A stretch of 11,968 bases of DNA from Planktomarina sp. GTDB taxonomy: Bacteria > Pseudomonadota > Alphaproteobacteria > Rhodobacterales > Rhodobacteraceae. A program made the translations under genes and the position numbers. The stretch covers positions 1-11,968 of the forward strand of contig JADHLF010000055.1 in assembly GCA_016780825.1 (NCBI GenBank), in the 5' to 3' direction. Positions 1 to 6,084 of the stretch are shown in pieces. Position 1 is the first letter of the stretch, and each line of letters starts with the position of its first letter. The notes below the pieces were generated by a model that was given only the letters and a program-made list of their open reading frames with translations, ran no database searches and was not told the origin of the DNA.

Positions 1-665
1 AGCAATCCAAAAACAATCAAAAACACACCCATTGCTTTTTCAACCAGCCCCAAGTGCCGCCGAAACCGCGCCATCCAGCGCATGAATGGGCCTATGAAAA
101 GTGCCGCGATGATGAAGGGCAAAGTCATGCCCAACCCATAGGTCAAGAGCAGAAAGGCGCCGTTCCACGCGGTCTCAGCACCCGCCGCGGTAAATAAAAT
201 CGCGGCCAAAACCGGACCGACACAGGGGGTCCAGCCAAAGGCAAATGCCAGACCAACGACATAAGAGCCGATCAGGCTAAGGTTCGACATTTTCCCGGTA
301 TCAAAACTCATCTGCCGATAGAGCAAAGCGATCTTGATCACCCCAAGGAAATGTAACCCCATGGTGATGATAATGGCGGCCGCCACCCATCGCAGAATAT
401 CGAAATATTCGCGCACAACCTGCCCAAAGGTGGTCGCAGCAGCGCCCAGCCCCATGAAAATCGTGATCACCCCGGCCGCAAAAAACATCGCCGAAATCAC
501 GGCACGGCGCCGCGTCGCGGACTCAATCTCTGTGTCGCTGTTGATTTGGTTCATCCCAACCCCAGCCAAGTAACTGAGGTAAAACGGCACAATCGGCAAT
601 ATACATGGAGAAACAAAGGACAACAGCCCCGCCAAAAAGGCTGAAACTATGGAAATGTCGAACAT
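1..665 (-). CDS. soxV: SoxV, CcdA-family thiol:disulfide transmembrane electron transporter (3' end outside window)
   Basis: The frame gives 221 residues of a polytopic membrane protein before leaving the window; CcdA proteins are usually about 240-250 residues, so only the last segment is missing. The two redox cysteines of the family are visible: C21 in SPCILP near the N-terminus and C148 in GWTPCVGP, each at the start of a hydrophobic segment. CcdA/SoxV carries electrons from cytoplasmic thioredoxin to periplasmic thioredoxins. The start is supported by AGGTGG (672-677 on the plus strand) six bases upstream. The name soxV rather than ccdA rests on context: it diverges from soxS-soxR, as in Paracoccus pantotrophus, where soxVW lies opposite soxSR. 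It could instead be a general cytochrome c biogenesis CcdA. Family call is firm; the sox role is inference. Confidence 0.9.
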   Translation of the reverse strand, partial: MFDISIVSAFLAGLLSFVSPCILPIVPFYLSYLAGVGMNQINSDTEIESATRRRAVISAMFFAAGVITIFMGLGAAATTFGQVVREYFDILRWVAAAIIITMGLHFLGVIKIALLYRQMSFDTGKMSNLSLIGSYVVGLAFAFGWTPCVGPVLAAILFTAAGAETAWNGAFLLLTYGLGMTLPFIIAALFIGPFMRWMARFRRHLGLVEKAMGVFLIVFGL

Positions 666-680
666 AAGGCGCCACCTATA

Positions 681-718
681 TTGCAATTTTATAAATTCAC
701 ATTACAATTTATGAATAC
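681..718. promoter_or_regulatory. Candidate SoxR operator in the divergent soxV/soxS intergenic region
   Basis: The 70-bp gap between the divergent starts is very A+T-rich. It holds an imperfect palindrome at 695-716, with arms ATTCACA and TTATGAAT-type sequence: outer ATTCA/TGAAT match perfectly and the seventh arm base also pairs, around a central 8 bp. It also holds two imperfect direct copies of a TTRCAATTT-ATRAATWC-like element at 681-698 and 702-718. SqrR/BigR/SoxR-type regulators are known to bind AT-rich ATTC...GAAT-like dyads, and P. pantotrophus SoxR binds the soxS-soxV intergenic region. The assignment is inferred from position and symmetry. No convincing -35/-10 pair could be fixed on either strand. 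Confidence 0.5.
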
Positions 719-735
719 GAAAGGTCAATTTCCAA

Positions 736-1095
736 ATGTGGACAAAAGCACTGAGCCTCATCCTTGCGATGCTCGCCCTTCCGGCTATGGCAGAGACACG
801 CTTGGTTATGGCGGAGGAAGAGGGCTGCATGTGGTGCGCGCGCTGGAACGAAGAAATTGGCCCGATCTATCCCAAGACACCCGAAGGCCGCGCCGCGCCA
901 CTTCAGCGCTTGGATGTGCATGAAACGCCGCCAGACGACTTGCAATTCGCCCGAAGCCTGCATTTTACGCCAACATTTGTGCTGATGGTGGATGGGGTAG
1001 AAGCCTCCCGAATCGAAGGCTACCCGGGGGAGGATTTCTTTTGGGGTTTACTTGGGCAAATGCTGACCGCCGCCCATGTCCCCTTGAGCCCATAA
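736..1095 (+). CDS. soxS: SoxS, periplasmic thioredoxin-like protein
   Basis: A 119-residue protein with a signal peptide: K4, a hydrophobic stretch to about residue 18 and an AMA|E cleavage site, so it acts in the periplasm. The thioredoxin redox motif CMWC is at residues 31-34 and the cis-proline loop is in FTPTF (P79). The size fits SoxS of the sox cluster (about 13 kDa precursor), which in Paracoccus keeps the SoxYZ carrier in its active thiol state. It is short for a thioredoxin and lacks extra domains. It starts 70 bp from divergent soxV and is followed after 31 bp by soxR, giving the soxS-soxR order. A weak Shine-Dalgarno AAGG (721-724) lies 11 bases upstream. SoxW is the alternative name for a similar protein; the position next to soxR favours SoxS. 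Confidence 0.82.
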   Translation: MWTKALSLILAMLALPAMAETRLVMAEEEGCMWCARWNEEIGPIYPKTPEGRAAPLQRLDVHETPPDDLQFARSLHFTPTFVLMVDGVEASRIEGYPGEDFFWGLLGQMLTAAHVPLSP

Positions 1096-1126
1096 TATTC
1101 GTGTTATTGACCCATAAGGGCTTTAT

Positions 1127-1507
1127 ATGTCAGACAGTCTTTATAATGAGCGTATGAGGCATAAAAAGACCATGGCTTTGCCGGTTTTTGACAAAAATAT
1201 TTGTCCCGAAGATATGGACAAAATGGCAAATAATGCCGTTCGAGCTGCGAATTTCCTCAAGGCCATAAGCCATGAGGGGCGGTTGATGATTTTGTGCTAT
1301 CTTGCCTCTGGCGAAAAATCAGTAACAGATCTTGAAGAGCTGCTCTCAGCCCGGCAAGCGGCGGTGTCTCAGCAATTGTCGCGCCTGCGGATGGAGGGGC
1401 TTGTCACCCCGCGCCGCGAAGGCAAGGTGATCTATTACAGTTTATCCGACAAACGCTCAACGCAAATCATGGAGGTCGTCTATGATCTCTTTTGCCGCAG
1501 CTCCTAA
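1127..1507 (+). CDS. soxR: SoxR, ArsR-family sulfane-sulfur-responsive repressor
   Basis: A 126-residue winged-helix protein. The recognition helix region is ARQAAVSQQLSRLR (about residues 75-88) and the wing is VTPRREGKVIYYSL (about 93-106). Cysteines are C26, C57 (MILCYL) and C123 (DLFCRS). The C57-C123 spacing of 66 residues equals that of the reactive pair in BigR (C42/C108) and SqrR (C41/C107), so this is the persulfide/polysulfide-sensing type and not a metal sensor. Expected role is repression of sox genes until sulfane sulfur cross-links the pair. The start given has AAGGG (1116-1120) six bases upstream. An internal ATG at 1172 would give 111 residues with cysteines numbered 42 and 108, so the true start is uncertain. 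The stop codon overlaps the Shine-Dalgarno of the next gene. Confidence 0.88.
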   Translation: MSDSLYNERMRHKKTMALPVFDKNICPEDMDKMANNAVRAANFLKAISHEGRLMILCYLASGEKSVTDLEELLSARQAAVSQQLSRLRMEGLVTPRREGKVIYYSLSDKRSTQIMEVVYDLFCRSS

Positions 1508-1516
1508 GGCGATCAA

Positions 1517-2572
1517 ATGCTGGAGACACTCTCAGAACCCGTCATTGTGGCTTGGATCGGCATCGCCGGTGGGCTGGTTCTTGGGCTCGCGGCCCGCATA
1601 GGCCGTTTTTGCACCCTAGGCGCTCTGGAAGATCTTTTTTATGGCGACAGCGCGGAGCGCGTGCGCATGTGGGGCATTGCCATTGGATTGTCGATTTTGG
1701 GCAGCTTCGCCGCCCAAGCGCTCGGCTGGCTCGATTTGACCCGCTCCATCTACCTCTCTGCGGCCTGGAACCCATGGGCCAGCGTCCTAGGTGGCCTGGC
1801 CTTTGGCTATGGCATGGCCCTGGCAGGAAATTGTGGCTATGGTGCCTTGGCCCGACTGGGCGGCGGCGATATTCGCGCCTTCATCATCGTTCTGGTTATG
1901 GGCATATTCGCCTATATGATAATTGCAGGGCCCTTGGCCTATATGCGCATTTGGATCTTCGGCGGTGCCAGTGCCGCCCCTACCCCGCCAAGCTTTGCAT
2001 TTGCCCTATCGAACCAATTTGGGCTCCCTCTCCCTTGGATCGGCATGGCCATAGGATTTCTTATCTTTGCCCTCGCCGCGGTCCGTCGATCCATGTGGCG
2101 CCATCCCAAAACATTGATTTGGGGGGCGCTGGTGGCCGGGGCGATCGTCTCGGGCTGGATTGGCACGCAATGGGTTGCGCGCAATGGTTTCGAAGGGCTG
2201 CCCGTCGTCACCCACACCTTCTCCGCCCCCATCGGAGAAAGCCTTATTTATCTCATGAGCGCCAGCGGCAATTCCGTCAGCTTTGCCACAGGATCCGTTT
2301 TAGGCGTCCTGATTGGTGCTTTCGTGGGATCCATGATCAAGGGGCACTTCCGTTGGGAGGCCTGTGATGATGCCCGCGAGTTGCGCCGGCAAATCTTGGG
2401 CGCCGCATTGATGGGCATAGGCTCAGTCTTGGCGCTGGGGTGCAGCGTGGGACAGGGCCTATCGGCCTTCTCCACCCTGGCCTATGGGGCCCCCGTCACG
2501 CTGATCAGCATCATGATTGGCGCAGCGGTCGGGCTACGCCAATTGATTCAAGGGTTTCATCAAATCGATTGA
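1517..2572 (+). CDS. soxT: SoxT, YeeE/YedE-family sulfur-compound transporter (first paralogue)
   Basis: A 351-residue integral membrane protein with many hydrophobic segments, of the YeeE/YedE (sulfur transport, TsuA) family. The three signature cysteine motifs are present: GRFCTLGAL (C32), GNCGYGALARLGGG (C106) and LGCSVGQGLS (C309). In the structurally studied YeeE, equivalent cysteines pass thiosulfate through the membrane. An extra C283 is also present. The gene begins 9 bases after the soxR stop, with TAAGG (1505-1509) serving both as soxR stop and ribosome-binding site, so translation is probably coupled. SoxT proteins encoded beside SoxR have been linked in Hyphomicrobium to sulfur import for oxidation or to signalling to the repressor. 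The exact substrate is unknown. Start choice is secure. Confidence 0.87.
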   Translation: MLETLSEPVIVAWIGIAGGLVLGLAARIGRFCTLGALEDLFYGDSAERVRMWGIAIGLSILGSFAAQALGWLDLTRSIYLSAAWNPWASVLGGLAFGYGMALAGNCGYGALARLGGGDIRAFIIVLVMGIFAYMIIAGPLAYMRIWIFGGASAAPTPPSFAFALSNQFGLPLPWIGMAIGFLIFALAAVRRSMWRHPKTLIWGALVAGAIVSGWIGTQWVARNGFEGLPVVTHTFSAPIGESLIYLMSASGNSVSFATGSVLGVLIGAFVGSMIKGHFRWEACDDARELRRQILGAALMGIGSVLALGCSVGQGLSAFSTLAYGAPVTLISIMIGAAVGLRQLIQGFHQID

Positions 2573-2651
2573 GCCCTGCGGCAGGCGCAAAATTTTTGAC
2601 CACCGCCATATTTAGGACCAAATTCCCGCAGCGCACCGGCGCAGCCTCGCA

Positions 2652-2685
2652 AGGGTTCTGGCGTTCAACCGGCCCGCAGAACCCT
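2652..2685. repeat. Perfect 9-bp inverted repeat between the two soxT genes
   Basis: AGGGTTCTG (2652-2660) and CAGAACCCT (2677-2685) are perfectly complementary around a 16-base loop, within the 216-bp gap between the transporter genes. No T-run follows on either strand, so it is not a classical intrinsic terminator. It may be an RNA stem that attenuates or stabilises the transcript, or a dyad-symmetric protein site. The function is unknown. Confidence 0.55.
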
Positions 2686-2738
2686 ATTCCGCCTATCCCC
2701 CTCACAGCAGAATTTCATCGTCTCAGGCGCATTTGCAT

Positions 2739-2754
2739 CCCTTAGGTTTAAGGG
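2739..2754. repeat. CCCTTA/TAAGGG hairpin in the leader of the second soxT
   Basis: CCCTTA (2739-2744) and TAAGGG (2749-2754) form a perfect 6-bp stem with a GGTT tetraloop, about 35 bases before the start codon of the downstream transporter gene. Together with the larger inverted repeat just upstream it suggests the second transporter has its own leader. It could be an operator half-site pair or an RNA stem. The evidence is only the symmetry. Confidence 0.4.
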
Positions 2755-2788
2755 GCAAGGGAGGGTCAAACAAGGAAAGGTGTTGGAT

Positions 2789-3841
2789 ATGTTTGACCAA
2801 CTCGGTTTTGAGACCCTGAACCCTACACAGGCGGCGCTGATCTTGGCATTGATCCTTGGCGCGCTGTTCGGCGCAATTGCGCAACATCTCAAGTTTTGCT
2901 TCAGAAGCGCCGTTGTGGGCACGGGAAACGGGGCCCAAACCGCACGGGGGATCTGGATGGTCGCCTTGGGAACCGCAGTTCTGGTCACGCAGCTGTTGAC
3001 CGTGACAGGTTACATCGCTTTTGACTCTCACCGTTTGCTTGAAAGCGATCTTCCGATTGCCGCAATCCTTGTGGGAGGGGTCATGTTCGGGATTGGCATG
3101 GTGCTCACCCGCGGGTGTATCTCGCGCCTCACGGTTTTGACCGGCTCCGGCAATCTGCGTGCTCTCACCGTGCTTGTTGTCTTCGCGATCCTCGCCCATG
3201 CGACCCTGAAGGGCATTCTTGCCCCTCTGCGCCTCTGGCTCGGCTCTGTCACCCTGCCGCTGGGTGAGGTCAGCTCATTGGCGGGCCTTCCCGGCGGCGC
3301 TGCGGTTTGGGCGGTGCTTATGGCTTTGATTTGCTTTGCCCTTGCCGCCCGTTCTGGCGTGACCTGGAGCAAAATGCTCTGGGCCGGTCTCCTGGGCCTC
3401 CTGGTTCCTGCCGGATGGGTTGGCACAGGCTTTGTTTTACAAGATGAGTTTGATCCCATCGTCATGCAATCTCTGTCCTTTACCGCTCCGGCGGCCGAAT
3501 TTTTGTTCTGGACAGTGGCCTCCTCCGCCATTCCGGCCGGATTTGGTGTTGGCTTGATCCTTGGCGTCATTCTCGGAGCTGCGACCGCCGCCCTCAGCAA
3601 GGGAGAATTTCAATGGCAATCTTTCGACACCCCGAAACAAACCGGCCGCTATTTTCTGGGCGCGGCACTTATGGGCGTGGGCGGGGTTTTGGCAGGAGGA
3701 TGCACCGTCGGTGCAGGTCTGGCGGGCATTGCAAGCCTCAGCATCGCCGCGATCTTGGCTCTGGCCTCAATCGCCCTCGGCGGATGGGCGACGCAATTAA
3801 TGATGTCCGAAAAAAACAGCGCGGCGATTGGCGCGCATTAA
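2789..3841 (+). CDS. SoxT-like YeeE/YedE-family transporter (second paralogue)
   Basis: A 350-residue polytopic membrane protein of the YeeE/YedE family, clearly a different paralogue from the preceding gene. The cysteine motifs are KFCFRSAV (C37), TRGCISRLTVLTGSGNLRA (C110) and GGCTVGAGLAG (C305). The second motif has RGC where the neighbour has GNC, hinting at different substrate handling. The ATG at 2789 is chosen because AGGAAAGG (2773-2780) lies 8 bases upstream; a GTG at 2780 in the same frame overlaps that ribosome-binding site and is less likely. The gene is separated from soxT1 by 216 bp, unlike the tight spacing of the genes before it. It ends at a strong hairpin. Two SoxT proteins with separate import and signalling roles are known in Hyphomicrobium; which is which here cannot be told. 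Confidence 0.85.
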   Translation: MFDQLGFETLNPTQAALILALILGALFGAIAQHLKFCFRSAVVGTGNGAQTARGIWMVALGTAVLVTQLLTVTGYIAFDSHRLLESDLPIAAILVGGVMFGIGMVLTRGCISRLTVLTGSGNLRALTVLVVFAILAHATLKGILAPLRLWLGSVTLPLGEVSSLAGLPGGAAVWAVLMALICFALAARSGVTWSKMLWAGLLGLLVPAGWVGTGFVLQDEFDPIVMQSLSFTAPAAEFLFWTVASSAIPAGFGVGLILGVILGAATAALSKGEFQWQSFDTPKQTGRYFLGAALMGVGGVLAGGCTVGAGLAGIASLSIAAILALASIALGGWATQLMMSEKNSAAIGAH

Positions 3842-3849
3842 AAAATTGA

Positions 3850-3880
3850 GCGTCAAGGGCGGATGATCCCGCCCTTGCGC
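3850..3880. terminator. Strong hairpin between convergent genes
   Basis: CAAGGGCGG (3854-3862) pairs perfectly with CCGCCCTTG (3869-3877) around a 6-base loop, and GCG/CGC extend the stem beyond a one-base bulge. It lies between the stop of the rightward transporter gene (3841) and the stop of the leftward dehydrogenase gene (3890). Read leftward, the stem is followed after a few bases by a run of six T (complement of 3841-3846 region), so it best terminates the leftward operon. It may work in both directions. Confidence 0.75.
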
Positions 3881-3889
3881 GCCTTGTCG

Positions 3890-4771
3890 TTACAATGCTT
3901 GCAAACGCTTGAACAAAGACGAGGTGTCCCAGCGACCGCCACCCATCTTCTGCACATCTTTGTAAAATTGATCGACCAAGGCCGTCACGGGCAGGCTGGC
4001 GCCATTCTCATCGGCCGTCGCCAAACAAATTCCCAGATCCTTGCGCATCCAATCCACAGCAAAGCCATGCTCAAAGTGATCGTCCAACATCGTCTCGAAG
4101 CGATTGGACATTTGCCAGCTACCGGCGGCGCCTTGGCTGATGACCTCCACCACGGATGCGCCATCCAGACCGGCTTTTGAGGCAAAATGCAGCGCCTCAG
4201 ACAGGCCTTGCACCAGACCGGCAATGGCGATCTGATTGCACATCTTGGTCATTTGCCCGGCGCCGCTCTCGCCAATGCGGCGGCAGAGCTTAGAATAGAC
4301 CGCCATCGCCGGTTCCGCGCGATCAAAATCGGCCTGATCACCGCCGCACATGATCGACAATTGGCCATTCTCAGCGCCCGCCTGGCCACCAGAAACCGGC
4401 GCATCCACAAATGCGATGCCCTTCAGGCGCGCGGCCTCATAAAGCTCGCGGGTGACCGCGGCAGAAACCGTGGTGTGATCGACGAAAATGCTGCCCTCTG
4501 ACATCGTCGCAAAGGCGCCATCTGGCCCCAAACACACCGACCGCAGATCGTCGTCATTGCCAACACAGGCCATGACCATCTCAGCCCCCTTTGCGGCTTC
4601 GGCCGGGGTTGCGCCGGTAGCACCACCATGCTCGGCGGCCCAAGCGCCGGCCTTTGCCGCGGTGCGGTTGTAAACTGTGACCTCATGGCCCGCCCGCGCC
4701 AGATGCCCCGCCATGGGATAGCCCATCACGCCCAAGCCTAGGAATGTAATTTTTGTCATTGTCTTATCCAT
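3890..4771 (-). CDS. NAD(P)-dependent beta-hydroxyacid dehydrogenase (3-hydroxyisobutyrate dehydrogenase / tartronate semialdehyde reductase family)
   Basis: A 293-residue cytosolic enzyme of normal length for the family. The N-terminal Rossmann motif is GLGVMG (12-17), followed by the cofactor strand VTVYNRT. The substrate-binding signature DAPVSGG is at 123-129, and the catalytic lysine is K176 in GAGQMTKMCNQ. The C-terminal helical domain carries the family-typical WMRKDLG (241-247). It oxidises or reduces a short beta-hydroxyacid or aldehyde-acid pair using NAD(P); the sequence alone does not separate 3-hydroxyisobutyrate, tartronate semialdehyde and succinic or glyoxylic semialdehyde reduction. 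The start follows the stop of the broken D-2-hydroxyacid dehydrogenase by 5 bases, and an in-frame ATG at codon 5 is an equally plausible start since neither has a strong Shine-Dalgarno. With the upstream gene broken, its transcription may depend on read-through from the BspA promoter. Confidence 0.88.
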   Translation of the reverse strand: MDKTMTKITFLGLGVMGYPMAGHLARAGHEVTVYNRTAAKAGAWAAEHGGATGATPAEAAKGAEMVMACVGNDDDLRSVCLGPDGAFATMSEGSIFVDHTTVSAAVTRELYEAARLKGIAFVDAPVSGGQAGAENGQLSIMCGGDQADFDRAEPAMAVYSKLCRRIGESGAGQMTKMCNQIAIAGLVQGLSEALHFASKAGLDGASVVEVISQGAAGSWQMSNRFETMLDDHFEHGFAVDWMRKDLGICLATADENGASLPVTALVDQFYKDVQKMGGGRWDTSSLFKRLQAL

Positions 4772-4776
4772 CTCAG

Positions 4777-5154
4777 TTAAAGCCGATCACCGGGCGTTTT
4801 GCCCGCGAAAAATGCATCCAAATTGTCGAGGGCACGAAAGCCCATGGCGTCTCGAGTTTGGCGAGTCGCACTGCCAATATGGGGCAGCATGAAAATATTA
4901 TCAAAACGGCTGAACGCAGGATTTCCCCCCGGCTCGACTTGAAAACAATCCAAACCCGCAGCCGAAAGCTGCCCGCTGTCTAGGGCCGCGATCAAAGCGG
5001 TCTCATCGACCAATGCGCCGCGCGCCGTATTCACAAACACCGCGCCTTCGGGCATGAGCGCGAAGCGCTCTGCTGTCATCAAACCGCTGGTTTCAGGCGT
5101 CGCCGGGCAGTGTAGCGACAGAAAATCGCTGACCCCCAGAAGGCTTTCAACTTG
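4777..5154 (-). pseudogene. 3' remnant of a D-2-hydroxyacid dehydrogenase (glyoxylate/hydroxypyruvate reductase type)
   Basis: About 125 residues, from QVESLLGVSDFLSLHCP to the stop, match the C-terminal part of D-isomer 2-hydroxyacid dehydrogenases, which are normally about 310-330 residues. Visible are the nucleotide-binding half with NTARGALVDE (the catalytic Arg), GLDCFQVEP (the catalytic Glu region) and LPHIGSAT (the catalytic His). The whole N-terminal catalytic lobe and the GxGxxG loop are missing. Upstream of 5154 the frame runs into out-of-frame sequence of a DUF285 repeat, so an open frame continues to a GTG at 5250 but without a ribosome-binding site or meaningful protein sequence. 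The product would lack a functional cofactor fold. The cause could be a real deletion, since both broken genes lie on the same strand, or an assembly chimera. Confidence 0.85.
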
Positions 5155-5324
5155 GTCACATTTGACGTGTCCCATTGGCTGATATCTTGGTTGAAGGATG
5201 AGGCTGCCAAAAACATTGCGTACATAAGGGTCACATTTGATGTGTCCCACAGCGATATGTCCCCGTTAAAGCTGCCCCAGTTTTGGAGGGCAGAGCCCAT
5301 ATCGGTCACAAGCGACGTGTCCCA
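5155..5324. repeat. 75-bp periodic coding repeat (DUF285 units)
   Basis: On the plus strand the same 20-base block, GTCACATTTGAYGTGTCCCA, starts at 5155 and 5230, and a diverged copy (GTCACAAGCGACGTGTCCCA) starts at 5305. The period is exactly 75 bp. It encodes the WDTSNVT core of each DUF285 unit on the minus strand. Near-identical DNA copies of this kind promote slippage and recombination, which may explain why the break at about 5154 falls right at the edge of the leftmost copy. Confidence 0.85.
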
Positions 5325-5591
5325 ATTTTCCATATCCCCATAGCCAGAGCCATCACCATAGATCGGGCAGATGCCTGTGACAGGGCTCTCTGCAAGACAG
5401 GATGAGATCGCGGTCGTGAATGTTGTGTTATTTGGAATTGGGGTGACTGGTGTCACACCGTCGGACAAAAATTGCGCCGTGGCAGGAGACACCGCAAGAC
5501 CTGCTGAAAGAATGATACCCGCGAAGACGGCGAAACCGCGGCGCCAAATTTTTTGTATTTTTTCCTGAACCGCTAACAAATACTGCCTCAT
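5155..5591 (-). pseudogene. 5' part of a secreted BspA-like / DUF285-repeat surface protein, truncated
   Basis: The start at 5591 has AAAGGA about 7 bases upstream. The N-terminus is a long signal peptide: a charged stretch to R18, a hydrophobic core 19-34, then a cleavage site near PATA|QF (about residue 39). A linker with two cysteines (C65, C75) follows, then DUF285 repeats with the core WDTSNVT at W90, W115 and W140, exactly 25 residues apart, including FNxDISxWDTS spacers. Such proteins are extracellular leucine-rich-like repeats, usually with many more units. After the third core the frame enters dehydrogenase DNA out of frame and stops at 5079 after about 24 unrelated residues. The intact protein would be a surface adhesin-like protein; this one is broken unless the short form is secreted as is. 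Confidence 0.82.
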
Positions 5592-6084
5592 GATGACATC
5601 CTTTTAAGAATCCGCTCGGTTCCTTGACCGCCATGGCCGCTGAGCTCTGACAGAGATTGGAGCGATTGAATTAATTCGAGGTAAAGTTTGGCGGAGTATT
5701 TTATAAAAAGAGAGTGCTGGGCGGTTTTAATCCGAGCCTCTGGCCGCTTTTGTGGATCCTCCGCGCGCCTCTGACCGCCGGATCCTCTAAAACCTGAGCG
5801 CTGGCCCGAAGATCAAACTCCGCAGCCACCATAAAAAACCGCAAACAATATGTTGCTTAAGGTCTGCCTGCAAATTTGACATCCTGTGAGCAGTTGATTG
5901 ATCGCATGGCAGGAGGGGCGGCGACATCGGCAATTTCGCGCGCAGCAGCGCATATCGTCGGGCGATGAGACCGGAGCAAATAGGATCGCGTGTCGGTCGC
6001 GCGCGCCGCAGTGTATCGATTATTCAGTTTGCCATGCCCGATATTCAAACTTATACGAGAGCCTGCGCGGCAAAGGTAAATGAC
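5592..6084. other. 493-bp stretch without a convincing gene
   Basis: This divergent intergenic stretch must hold the promoter for the leftward BspA remnant and that for the rightward glycosyltransferase. No open frame in it reads like protein; the frame extending the glycosyltransferase upstream to 5965 is arginine-rich and lacks family similarity. Small symmetric elements are GAATTAATTC (5668-5677, perfect palindrome) and CTCTGACAGAG (5645-5655). A perfect -35-like TTGACA (5876-5881) points right, but no good -10 follows at 16-18 bases. An imperfect direct repeat occupies 5736-5787. Confidence 0.6.
5736..5787. repeat. Imperfect tandem repeat GCCTCTGRCCGC...GGATCCTC
   Basis: GCCTCTGGCCGC (5736-5747) plus GGATCCTC (5754-5761) recurs as GCCTCTGACCGC (5767-5778) plus GGATCCTC (5780-5787). 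The spacer inside the first copy is 6 bases and in the second 1 base. It lies in the non-coding stretch between the BspA remnant and the glycosyltransferase. It could be a decayed duplication or a pair of protein-binding sites; nothing decides between them. Confidence 0.55.

Noticed and set aside
1492..2367. Long open frames overlapping soxT, soxT2, glpK and ppx in other frames or strands
   Set aside because: Their translations are rich in Arg, Pro, His and Trp and show no domain, as expected for shadows of GC-rich genes.
2575..2597. CCTG/CAGG stem followed by TTTTT as terminator after the first soxT
   Set aside because: The stem has only four base pairs and the T-run begins several bases later, too weak to claim.
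5079..5591. An insertion sequence at the BspA/dehydrogenase junction
   Set aside because: No terminal inverted repeats, transposase fragment or target-site duplication is visible; a simple deletion explains the join.
5754..5787. Two GGATCC sites with intervening sequence as a possible cloning scar or mobile element end
   Set aside because: They are part of a natural-looking imperfect direct repeat; no vector-like sequence, transposase or target duplication is near.
5876..5881. TTGACA as the promoter of the glycosyltransferase
   Set aside because: The -35 match is perfect, but no acceptable -10 follows at 16-18 bases and it lies about 200 bp from the start.
5965..6084. An upstream extension of the glycosyltransferase frame to an ATG at 5965
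   Set aside because: The added residues are arginine-rich and lack family-like sequence, while the ATG at 6085 has a well-spaced AAAGG and begins the recognisable first strand.
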